Shown: positions 7,228 through 14,074 of the stretch, one piece after another
Layout of the letters: every line of letters starts with the position of its first letter
Position numbering within the stretch: position 1 is the stretch's first letter
Origin: Dehalococcoidia bacterium UBA2979
GTDB lineage: Bacteria; Chloroflexota; Dehalococcoidia; UBA2979
Length of the DNA: 14,690 nucleotides
Assembly (NCBI GenBank): GCA_002348225.1
Contig: DEAP01000036.1
Location: 1-14,690 of the forward strand
Direction of reading: 5' to 3'
Notes under the pieces: generated by a model
The model's input: the letters and a program-made list of their open reading frames with translations, nothing else
Told to the model about the DNA's origin: nothing
Database searches by the model: none
Made by a program: the position numbers and the translations under genes

Positions 7228-7559
7228 ATCGGTCTGCGATTAGAATTCCGCGATTGTTCGGCGGCAATAAACGCTTGCTTAACAAATTCTCGTCCATATC
7301 GATTTGAGCCCATTGGAGTCCAATGAGCTTCGATCATGTCTGACGGCAAGACAAACACCATTGCTGTGTCTTCCACAGCCGAGGAGATACTATCCCTTAT
7401 TTCTTTAGCGGTGAGTTCGGATAACACTAGGCAGGTACTGTCCGTAACGACCCAGTGTGCTTTGGCGGAGGCAGCAATCGCTCCCAGCAAAGTAGGATAT
7501 TCCTGAATTGTATGATCTAACTTCGTAAGCACTGCGAATAAATTCAATTGGGAAGTCAT
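7224..7559 (-). CDS. Small hypothetical protein, downstream of rph
   Basis: This 111-residue product belongs to no family I recognise. By eye it has an N-terminal amphipathic helix (about 5-30) and a strand WVVTDSTCLVLS (about 36-47). A helix rich in Glu/Asp follows (about 48-63), then a strand AMVFVLPS (66-73), the segment HWTPMGSNRYG (79-89) and a basic C-terminal tail. No signal peptide or membrane segment is visible. It starts 7 bp after the rph stop on the same strand, which makes co-transcription with rph likely and supports it as a real gene. Its stop overlaps the HIT stop by four bases in convergent orientation. In many bacteria rph is followed by a nucleotide pyrophosphatase gene (rdgB), but this protein is too short and lacks that family's motifs. 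Coding status is likely, function unknown. Confidence 0.68.
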   Translation of the reverse strand: MTSQLNLFAVLTKLDHTIQEYPTLLGAIAASAKAHWVVTDSTCLVLSELTAKEIRDSISSAVEDTAMVFVLPSDMIEAHWTPMGSNRYGREFVKQAFIAAEQSRNSNRRPI

Positions 7560-7566
7560 AAATCAA

Positions 7567-8289
7567 TTAACCGCTTTTCCATTTCGCGAGAGCTTTCCGT
7601 TGCTCTTCAAAAAGTGTGGTGATTCCTTTCTCAGCCAAATTTAGCATTTTGGTTAACTCGGATTTACTGAATGCTGTTTGTTCAGCGGTACCCTGAATTT
7701 CTACTAATTTCCCGGTGGACAGCATTACGACGTTGAAGTCTACGTCGGCGTTGGAATCCTCTCGGTAATCGAGGTCGAGCATAAGTTCGCCGTCAACTAT
7801 TCCACATGAGATTGCGGCTACCTGAGCAGTAATAGGATTTATCGGGAATTCACTCCCAGCCTGCAGGCGTTCGACCGCCATCGAGAGCGCTACCCAGGCT
7901 CCAGTGATCGATGCAGTACGAGTGCCTCCATCCGCTTGCAGGACATCACAATCTAAGGTGATCGTCTCTTCTCCCACTTTCGCGAGATCGATAGATGTCC
8001 GTAATGAGCGTCCTATCAGTCTTTGAATCTCGGTCGCCCTTCCGTTTTGCCCCCGCTTGCTTCGAGTATTAGTTGAGCGAGGAAGCATCGCATATTCCGC
8101 TGTGAGCCACCCACTATTGTCTCCACGCTTCCATCGTGGAACACCTTTCTCAATTGTGGCTGTACAAAGAACTTTGGTGTCGCCGAACTCAACTATTGCT
8201 GAACCTTCGGCGTGCTTATTGACATCAACGCTAATAGTGACGTTTCGTAGACTTTCATGAGAGCGGCTATTTGATCTATGAGCTTGCAT
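7567..8289 (-). CDS. rph: Ribonuclease PH
   Basis: RNase PH is a phosphorolytic 3'-5' exoribonuclease that trims tRNA 3' ends and takes part in rRNA decay; it forms a hexameric ring. The 240-residue length is standard. Diagnostic motifs are VPRWKRG, GWLTAEYAMLPR-T, GRATEIQRLIGRSLRT (83-98), the phosphate and active-site block DCDVLQADGGTRTASITGA (113-131), VAAISCGIVDGE, LDYREDSNADVDFNVVM, and VEIQGTAE near the C-terminus. ATG 8289 is preceded by AAAGGG five bases upstream. It diverges from the cupin gene and is followed by the small unknown gene. Nothing is missing from the active site as far as can be seen. Confidence 0.97.
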   Translation of the reverse strand: MQAHRSNSRSHESLRNVTISVDVNKHAEGSAIVEFGDTKVLCTATIEKGVPRWKRGDNSGWLTAEYAMLPRSTNTRSKRGQNGRATEIQRLIGRSLRTSIDLAKVGEETITLDCDVLQADGGTRTASITGAWVALSMAVERLQAGSEFPINPITAQVAAISCGIVDGELMLDLDYREDSNADVDFNVVMLSTGKLVEIQGTAEQTAFSKSELTKMLNLAEKGITTLFEEQRKALAKWKSG

Positions 8290-8390
8290 TTCAACCCTTT
8301 GTCTCCGTTATTGGTGTGTATTGGAAAAGTAAGTGTACATTATGACCTAACAGATTCTATCTTGCGGGTGAGTTAGTTAGGGTGGTACAG
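8290..8390. promoter_or_regulatory. Divergent spacer between rph and the cupin gene
   Basis: This roughly 100-bp spacer must carry promoters for both directions, but I see no strong -35/-10 pair. CATTAT at about 8338-8343 (ATAATG on the minus strand) is the best -10-like stretch. CCTAAC (8346-8351) and GTTAGG (8376-8381) form a 6-bp inverted repeat whose second arm touches the cupin ribosome site AGGGTGG (8379-8385). Confidence 0.3.
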
Positions 8391-8783
8391 ATGTCAGGCT
8401 TCATTCTAAAAGAAAGCGCCGCTGGGGATACTGAGATTTCGTCGTACGAGTTTGAAGAGTTGCCTTTTGAAATAGGGCCTGGGCATTTCAAAGGACTCGG
8501 TGGGACGGTTATTGGCGAGGCGACTCGTTTAATGATGCTGAGAATTGAAGCAGGGTCTGATCTTCCCTTACACAGGGCAACGCCTGGTTTCGCCGTTATT
8601 CTTTCCGGAGTAGTACAAGTAAGTGGTAATCATGGTGATTCTGTGGAAATGCGGACTGGCGATCTCATACGCATTGAAACGAAGGCTAGGGGACCTTGGC
8701 GTATATCCAATTCGTCAGATGGTGATGTGTTTATTGCACTGGTAGTAATGCCAACTCTCGGGGTCGATTCGTCAAATGCTTAG
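8391..8783 (+). CDS. Small single-domain cupin-like protein
   Basis: The 130-residue product looks like a single cupin barrel. The core runs from about 45 to 120: MLRIEAGSDLPLH (49-61), PGFAVILSGVVQVSG with the motif 1-like G turn, then EMRTGDLIRIETKARGPWRIS and FIALVVMP. Canonical cupins bind a metal through several His and a Glu. Here only His61 stands at the expected place and motif 2 has no His, so a metal-dependent enzyme is doubtful and a binding or regulatory role is as likely. ATG 8391 is preferred over GTG 8382 because AGGGTGG lies five bases ahead of it. It precedes argF by 76 bp on the same strand and diverges from rph. Substrate unknown. Confidence 0.75.
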   Translation: MSGFILKESAAGDTEISSYEFEELPFEIGPGHFKGLGGTVIGEATRLMMLRIEAGSDLPLHRATPGFAVILSGVVQVSGNHGDSVEMRTGDLIRIETKARGPWRISNSSDGDVFIALVVMPTLGVDSSNA

Positions 8784-8796
8784 ATAAAGGCCTCCC

Positions 8797-8821
8797 ATCT
8801 GAAAGTTTAGTCAGATATACT
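8797..8821 (+). promoter_or_regulatory. Inverted repeat overlapping a possible -10 box upstream of argF
   Basis: ATCTGA (8797-8802) and TCAGAT (8811-8816) form a perfect 6-bp inverted repeat with an 8-base gap. The second arm runs into TATACT (8816-8821), a good -10 match, 39 bp ahead of argF. It may be an operator or the end of the cupin transcript; no T-run follows. It does not resemble the known ArgR box, and no clear -35 is visible. Confidence 0.35.
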
Positions 8822-8859
8822 GTGTGTTACCCAATTAGTTTTGCTACAAGGAGAACGTC

Positions 8860-9774
8860 ATGGTTACCCGTGACTTATTATCTATTTCAGATCTGAATGA
8901 AAATGAACTAAATCAACTGTTGCTGTCCGCCGATACCTTGAAAACTGGTGGTGCCGATAGGAGCATGGACGGTAAGGTTCTCACAACCGTATTTGAGAAA
9001 CCATCTCTTCGTACCAAAGCGTCACTCGAACTGGCTGCCAAGCTCCTTGGAGGCCATGTGCTGAGTTTTGGCGCTCATGAGGTGCAGATTGGGGAAAGAG
9101 AACCTATAGAGGACGTTGCACGAGTGATTTCGAGGATGAGCGATGTACTTGCGATGAGAGTATTTCAACACGAGACACTCGTTAGCGCTTCCGGTGCTAG
9201 CGATATTCCAATCTTGAACGCACTTTCCGATTTTGAGCATCCTTGTCAGGCACTGGCTGACCTTCTGACGCTTCGAGAACGCTTTGGCGAATTGGTTGGC
9301 CTCAGTGTCGCTTTTATTGGCGACGGGTTTAATGTTGCCTGCTCTTTAGCTTTTGCAGCAGTAAAAAGTGGAATTCACCTAACTGTTGCCTCACCTGAAG
9401 GATATTCTATTCCAGGCGATATCATCACCAAAATAAATAATACGTCCGGGCCAGGAAACCTGACACTAGTGTCTGATCCTCGTGAAGCTGTGAGTGGAGC
9501 GGCGGCCGTGTATACAGATGTATGGGCATCGATGGGACAAGAGTCTGAGTCAATTACGAGAAAAGAAGCTTTTGCCGCATACCAGGTGAATTCTGAGCTT
9601 TTGGACTTTGCTCCTTCTGATGTGGTTGTAATGCATGATCTTCCTGCTCACAGAGGAGAGGAAATCACCACTCAAATATTTGAGAAAAACCAGAATATGA
9701 TCTTCGATCAGGCCGAGAATAGACTGTATACGGCGCAAGCTGCCCTCAAATACACCTTGGGGCTCGATCAATAA
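8860..9774 (+). CDS. argF: Ornithine carbamoyltransferase
   Basis: ArgF transfers the carbamoyl group from carbamoyl phosphate to ornithine to give citrulline in arginine biosynthesis; the active enzyme is usually a trimer. The 304-residue length is normal. The carbamoyl phosphate site is FEKPSLRTKAS (45-55), with Leu50 in place of the more common Thr; such SLRT variants are known. Further motifs are MRVFQHETL with Arg100 and His104, HPCQALADLLT (127-137), GDGFNVACSL (154-163) with Asn158, DVWASMGQE (220-228), and HDLPAHRGEE (259-268). The family norm for the last motif is HCLP, so the ornithine-side cysteine is Asp260 here. ATG 8860 has a strong ribosome site AAGGAGAA (8848-8855). No other arginine genes are nearby. 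Identity is sure; the Asp260 substitution is odd. Confidence 0.94.
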   Translation: MVTRDLLSISDLNENELNQLLLSADTLKTGGADRSMDGKVLTTVFEKPSLRTKASLELAAKLLGGHVLSFGAHEVQIGEREPIEDVARVISRMSDVLAMRVFQHETLVSASGASDIPILNALSDFEHPCQALADLLTLRERFGELVGLSVAFIGDGFNVACSLAFAAVKSGIHLTVASPEGYSIPGDIITKINNTSGPGNLTLVSDPREAVSGAAAVYTDVWASMGQESESITRKEAFAAYQVNSELLDFAPSDVVVMHDLPAHRGEEITTQIFEKNQNMIFDQAENRLYTAQAALKYTLGLDQ

Positions 9775-9862
9775 CTAAGTGAACTGGTTTAGGATTGTAT
9801 GGCACGACTGACGAGAATCGTCTTTGGGTGACTTCGTCGAAAATCGAACTAGGACGAATAAG
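9775..9862 (+). other. argF-cdaA intergenic spacer with a small hairpin
   Basis: The spacer contains GACGA-gaa-TCGTC (9810-9822) followed by TTT, a weak hairpin that could slow or end argF transcription but lacks a long T-run. No convincing promoter for cdaA is visible. AGGA at 9851-9854 is the likely cdaA ribosome site. Confidence 0.3.
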
Positions 9863-10702
9863 ATGACTGATTTACGGGACGAAATTTTAGATATCGTTTC
9901 AAGTTTTGGGGTTTCTGCGGCTGTGGATATTGTCCTAGTGGCAGGAGCTTTATACTGGATTTTATTGCTGCTTCGCGGCACAACAGCGATGTCAATTTTG
10001 CGAGGCGCAGCAGTTCTACTGGTTGTCGCGTTTCTATTTGCAAGGATTTTTGACCTAGTCGTGCTGAATTGGCTACTTCGAAACTCAGTAACTGGTATCG
10101 TGTTGGCGGTAGTGATCATTTTTCAATCAGACATACGACGGGCTTTGGAGAGACTTGGGCGCACGGGAGTTTGGGGATTGGCAGGTCATCGTGAATTTGA
10201 GCCGCCTGTACTCGAGTTGATCATTCGTACAGTAATCAAGCTCGCGAGATCGGGTACGGGTGGATTAATCGTCCTCGAAAGGGATACTGGCCTCGATGAT
10301 GTGATTGAGGTAGGTATTTCCGTTAATGCACCGGCTACCGGTGAATTATTAGAGACGCTCTTCTATCCGGGAGCTCCTATGCATGATGGTGCGGTAGTGA
10401 TTAGGGGCGGTAGGATCTTGGCGGCAGGCTGCACTCTCCCGCTTTCGAGTCGAGTTATGGCAAGTCGTTTTGGTACTCGACACCGTGCAGGACTAGGGCT
10501 TACGGAGAGTACGGATGCGGTGGTGCTAGTTATATCTGAGGAGCGCGGTGAAATATCTTTGGCCGCCAATGGTCGTCTTGTGAGCCCAGTAAACGAAAGG
10601 CAGTTAAGGATACAACTGGAGACATTATTTGAAGTTGATCTGGATCGAGGCACGACTTTCGAGGAAAGAACGATTAAATCAGATTTGAATGAGGCACTCT
10701 GA
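9863..10702 (+). CDS. cdaA: Diadenylate cyclase CdaA (c-di-AMP synthase)
   Basis: CdaA is a membrane enzyme that condenses two ATP into cyclic di-AMP, a signal controlling potassium and osmolyte balance and envelope homeostasis. The 279-residue product has three hydrophobic N-terminal segments at about 18-37, 46-63 and 66-86. The DAC catalytic domain (about 110-245) shows both hallmarks: DGA at 175-177 within HDGAVVI, and GTRHRAGLGLTE at 204-215 containing RHR. LPLSSR and ISEERGEISLA agree with the family. ATG 9863 is chosen over TTG 9824 because AGGA lies eight bases ahead and the family begins near the first membrane helix. The stop overlaps the next start (TGATG), which suggests coupled translation with cdaR. 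Catalytic residues appear intact. Confidence 0.95.
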   Translation: MTDLRDEILDIVSSFGVSAAVDIVLVAGALYWILLLLRGTTAMSILRGAAVLLVVAFLFARIFDLVVLNWLLRNSVTGIVLAVVIIFQSDIRRALERLGRTGVWGLAGHREFEPPVLELIIRTVIKLARSGTGGLIVLERDTGLDDVIEVGISVNAPATGELLETLFYPGAPMHDGAVVIRGGRILAAGCTLPLSSRVMASRFGTRHRAGLGLTESTDAVVLVISEERGEISLAANGRLVSPVNERQLRIQLETLFEVDLDRGTTFEERTIKSDLNEAL

Positions 10703-11988
10703 TGAGAGACCGATTTGATCTTGATCAGGAAATTAATCGCGATGAAGCGTTGGAATTAGCCAGAAGATTTTGGAACAGGTTATACAATGCCGGGAAATCA
10801 TCTCCAAGCCTGTTGATAATTTCAATATTGCTAAGCTTGTCACTCTGGGTATTTGTTACTGACACGGAAAATGCCCGTGAAATTGATAGTGTTCCTGGAT
10901 TTGTGCCAGTCGTTCCTGTCAGTATCGCCTCAAATCTGGCAATAGCCAATGTCCCGCCGACACTGAAGATTTTCGTAGCGGCAACTCCGGATCGATGGGA
11001 CACTCTCACATCAGCTGATTTCCAAGCACGAGTGAATCTCAATGACTATCCTGAAGGTGAACACTTAATCGATATTGCACCGCACATCGAATTTGCAGAC
11101 AAAAGATCAGTCCGCCTGGTGGAAGTCACTCCATCACAAATAACCATAATTTTGGAGCCTCGAATTACGAAAACCTTCCGCACTGAATATCAACTGTACG
11201 GATCACTCGCATCTGGTTTGCAAATGGGCCAAGTTCAATTTGCTCAACAAGATACGACGGTGACTGGTCCTAAATCCCTTGTGGGACAAGTCGATTCAGT
11301 GGCGATGAATTTAGACTTGAATGATCTTGCAGGTACCTCGAAGCGCACACTTGCCCTTCATGCATATGACACCTCAGGCGGGGAGATAGGTGGTGTCCGA
11401 CTGAATCCGTCATCGATGGACGTCGATATCGAGGTGCTGGAAACACAAATCGTGAAAAGGGTCCCAATAGTTATATCGACGAGTGGAAACCCTGCACCAG
11501 GATTTAGTATTACGGGTCTGCAGATTTTCCCTGACAGCGGCGAGATTTCTGGTGAGAGAGTTGTAATTGAGGGTATAGAAAGCATCTATACAAATGATAT
11601 TCAGTTAGATAGTATCAGCCAGAATATTTCCCGAAAGATCGGTTTGCGGGTGCCGACGGCGGTGGAAGTACCTGGTAATCAATTTGCGGACGTAGAGATA
11701 TCAGTGGTTTCGATCCAAGGCCAAGTTGAGATTACATTACCAATTTCAATTGAAGGACTTGCGCCCGAATTCAGGCCAAAAGAAACTCCAGTTCTCACAG
11801 TCAAATTTTCTGGTCCAGTGAATCTACTTAAGGAAATCTGGACTATTGGTGTAATCGCGAAAATAGAACTAACTGATTTGGGTGTTGGAGTACATACGGT
11901 GCCACTTTTTTTCGATGTTCCTGAGGGAATCAAGGTTCTGACTGAACCTCCACCTAATCTGGACGTCGAACTAATCGCTACAGAGTGA
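10702..11988 (+). CDS. cdaR: YbbR-domain protein, CdaA regulator
   Basis: CdaR-type proteins are anchored by one membrane helix and carry extracellular YbbR repeats; in Firmicutes CdaR binds CdaA and modulates its activity. This 428-residue protein has a cytoplasmic N-terminus, one hydrophobic segment at about 35-53 (LLIISILLSLSLWVFV), and a long beta-rich exterior that I read as about four YbbR repeats (roughly 60-150, 150-240, 245-345 and 350-425). The repeats end in turns such as VEVTPSQITI and VRLNPSSMDV. The ATG shares one base with the cdaA stop codon, and der follows after 17 bp. The common third partner glmM is not found downstream here. Identity rests on layout, membrane anchor and repeat pattern rather than on an active site. 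Confidence 0.9.
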   Translation: MRDRFDLDQEINRDEALELARRFWNRLYNAGKSSPSLLIISILLSLSLWVFVTDTENAREIDSVPGFVPVVPVSIASNLAIANVPPTLKIFVAATPDRWDTLTSADFQARVNLNDYPEGEHLIDIAPHIEFADKRSVRLVEVTPSQITIILEPRITKTFRTEYQLYGSLASGLQMGQVQFAQQDTTVTGPKSLVGQVDSVAMNLDLNDLAGTSKRTLALHAYDTSGGEIGGVRLNPSSMDVDIEVLETQIVKRVPIVISTSGNPAPGFSITGLQIFPDSGEISGERVVIEGIESIYTNDIQLDSISQNISRKIGLRVPTAVEVPGNQFADVEISVVSIQGQVEITLPISIEGLAPEFRPKETPVLTVKFSGPVNLLKEIWTIGVIAKIELTDLGVGVHTVPLFFDVPEGIKVLTEPPPNLDVELIATE

Positions 11989-12005
11989 GATTGGCTTGAA
12001 ATAAT

Positions 12006-13400
12006 ATGCGTGATTTAGACCTTTCCTCAGATGATCAGTATCCGCTGGTGGCCATTGTGGGGAGACCAAATGTCGGCAAGTCGGCTCTTTTCAATCGTCT
12101 CACCAAATCGAATACGTCTCTTGTAGAGGATCTTGCCGGCACTACTCGCGACCGAATTTACCGACCACTCGAATGGAGGGGTCGCATATTGCGTCTCGTT
12201 GATACTGGAGGAATATCAACGGGACGATCGGAAGGAGATCCGTTCGCAGGTCTGATTTCGGATGCAGTTACCGGAGTAATTGATCAAGCGATGGTGGTGT
12301 TATTCGTTGTAGACGCGAGTACTGGATTAAATCCAGCAGATAGCCAGATAGCGGAAAGACTCAGGCACCGCAAAGAATCGGTAATTTTAGTCATGAATAA
12401 AGCCGAAAAAAAATCATCGGAGTACATGGAGGGTGAGTTTTTCTCACTTGGCCTAGGCTCGCCAATAAAGATTTCCGCTCTTCATGGAAAGGGAGGTGGT
12501 GATCTCCTAGATGAAGTCCTGGAGATGATTCCGCTGATTGAGGAGTCAGAAGGCGTTGAGCAAAATTCTATTCTCGACGAATCACTGGTGAGACTTGCGA
12601 TTGTCGGCAGACCGAATGTGGGTAAATCATCACTCACCAATGCGATAATTGGCGAGGATAGAGTCATCGTATCTTCCATCCCAGGAACCACCAGAGATGC
12701 TATTGATACTCGTTTTGCTTTTGATGGACATAGGATGGTTATTGTGGACACTGCAGGAATTCGTCGACGAGGTCGAGTGGAGCGCGGAGTGGAACGGCAT
12801 TCGGTTCAGCGAGCTGAAGCATCTATGGATCGAGCAGATGTCGTTGTTCTCCTTCTGAGCTATGAGGAAATTTTGACGGCTCAGGATACTCATATTGCAG
12901 GGTATGCGAATGAAAATTTCAAAGGCATGATTATAGCGGTCAATAAATGGGATTTAGCCACCGATAGGTCTAATCGAGCAGAACTAGTCCGATCGTTGGA
13001 TCACCGGTATCGGTTTCTGCCGTGGGCACCCGTAATGTTCGTATCCGCACAAACTGGTGAGGGAATACAGGACCTGTTACAGCTCGCGGTGAACGCGGCA
13101 ATGCTTCGTCGGAAACGTATTGGCACAGGGGAAATTAATCGAGTGATCCGGGGAGCAATTGCTACACACGCGCCGCCCATGACAGGAACAAAGCGGCTGA
13201 AAGTCATGTATGTGACTCAGGCAGAGATATCACCACCCACATTCGTTTTTTTTGTGAACGATCCAGATCTGGTACATTTCTCCTATAAAAGATTTCTTGA
13301 AAATCAAATCAGAGAAAATTTTGATTACACAGGTACAGCAATTCGTCTAATATTTCGGAGACGTTCTGCGGACCGCTTTGACGAGGAATCTGAAATATGA
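12006..13400 (+). CDS. der: Ribosome assembly GTPase Der (EngA), tandem G domains
   Basis: Der has two GTPase domains and a C-terminal KH-like domain and acts in 50S ribosome subunit maturation. The 464 residues fit. Domain 1 has GRPNVGKS (19-26), AGTTRDR (44-50), DTGG (66-69) and NKAE (131-134). Domain 2 has GRPNVGKS (201-208), PGTTRDA (226-232), DTAG (248-251) and NKWD (313-316). The KH-like end (about 370-455) includes TGTKRLKVMYVTQAEISPPTFVFFVND, a typical Der segment. The guanine-recognition motif of domain 1 is NKAE rather than NKxD. The usual DA after the domain 2 strand is SYEEI here. No clear ribosome site precedes ATG 12006. The stop overlaps the plsY start as ATGA. Confidence 0.96.
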   Translation: MRDLDLSSDDQYPLVAIVGRPNVGKSALFNRLTKSNTSLVEDLAGTTRDRIYRPLEWRGRILRLVDTGGISTGRSEGDPFAGLISDAVTGVIDQAMVVLFVVDASTGLNPADSQIAERLRHRKESVILVMNKAEKKSSEYMEGEFFSLGLGSPIKISALHGKGGGDLLDEVLEMIPLIEESEGVEQNSILDESLVRLAIVGRPNVGKSSLTNAIIGEDRVIVSSIPGTTRDAIDTRFAFDGHRMVIVDTAGIRRRGRVERGVERHSVQRAEASMDRADVVVLLLSYEEILTAQDTHIAGYANENFKGMIIAVNKWDLATDRSNRAELVRSLDHRYRFLPWAPVMFVSAQTGEGIQDLLQLAVNAAMLRRKRIGTGEINRVIRGAIATHAPPMTGTKRLKVMYVTQAEISPPTFVFFVNDPDLVHFSYKRFLENQIRENFDYTGTAIRLIFRRRSADRFDEESEI

Positions 13401-14068
13401 GTGATCTAGATACAGTTTTAATCTCGTTTGTGTTCCTTATTGTGGGATATATCCTTGGATCGATTCCTGTGGGTATTCTCGTGGGCAGGCTCAAAGGACT
13501 GGGTGATGTCAGAGATTACGGGTCTGGATCAACCGGTGCGACCAATATTTTGCGGACTCTCGGAATCAGATGGGCCCTTTTTGTCGGAATTTCCGATCTT
13601 TTCAAGGGTGCATTACCAGTACTCCTGGCAGTACAGTTATCAGTACCGGATTTGGCCGTTACCTTGACTGGTTCTGGTGCGGTCATAGGGCATATATGGC
13701 CAGTATTTACTAGTTTTAGGGGCGGAAAAGGAGTAGCGACGGCCTTTGGTGTCTTTGTGGCTTTATTCCCCCCCGTAGCATTGCTCGTCCTTTTTTGTTC
13801 ATTTGTTCTACTAGCAGTATTTCGGTACGTTTCCTTGATGTCGATGGTTGGCACTTTCACGGGTGCGGGCTATGTAGCTCTCGTGGCACTATTAAATGGC
13901 TTGGATGTTGGTTCTGTTGTAGGGGACCCCTACCATGATTCTTATATTCTCCTAGCTGGTGTTTTGTTTCTCCTAATCGAGTACAAACATTTTCCGAATC
14001 TAATGCGACTTATATCTGGGACAGAGCCAAAAGTTGGGCAAGGTGGCTCCTTACGACCACAGAATTAG
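13397..14068 (+). CDS. plsY: Glycerol-3-phosphate acyltransferase PlsY
   Basis: PlsY is an integral membrane enzyme that transfers acyl groups from acyl-phosphate to glycerol-3-phosphate, giving lysophosphatidic acid, the first step of phospholipid synthesis. It needs PlsX, which is not in the window. The 223-residue product is a multi-pass protein with hydrophobic segments at about 6-24, 58-80, 88-104, 118-140, 145-165 and 178-196. Family motifs are GSIPVG (21-26), YGSGSTGATN (41-50, with Ser45 where Asn is usual) and GHIWPVF followed by FRGGKGVATAFG (98-118). It starts at ATG 13397 inside the der stop codon, so translation is probably coupled. Its partner gpsA follows directly. Confidence 0.95.
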   Translation: MSDLDTVLISFVFLIVGYILGSIPVGILVGRLKGLGDVRDYGSGSTGATNILRTLGIRWALFVGISDLFKGALPVLLAVQLSVPDLAVTLTGSGAVIGHIWPVFTSFRGGKGVATAFGVFVALFPPVALLVLFCSFVLLAVFRYVSLMSMVGTFTGAGYVALVALLNGLDVGSVVGDPYHDSYILLAGVLFLLIEYKHFPNLMRLISGTEPKVGQGGSLRPQN

Positions 14069-14074
14069 GTGTAT

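Noticed and set aside
9775..10119. Minus-strand open frame of 114 codons over the argF-cdaA junction
   Set aside because: It is antisense to the membrane part of CdaA, has a low-complexity Ser/Thr/Arg composition typical of shadow frames, and shows no ribosome site.
10363..10653. Minus-strand open frame of 96 codons inside cdaA
   Set aside because: Antisense to the catalytic DAC domain; Ser/Arg-rich shadow.
13516..13860. Minus-strand open frame of 114 codons inside plsY
   Set aside because: It is fully antisense to conserved PlsY motifs and has Lys/Thr/Pro-rich shadow composition.
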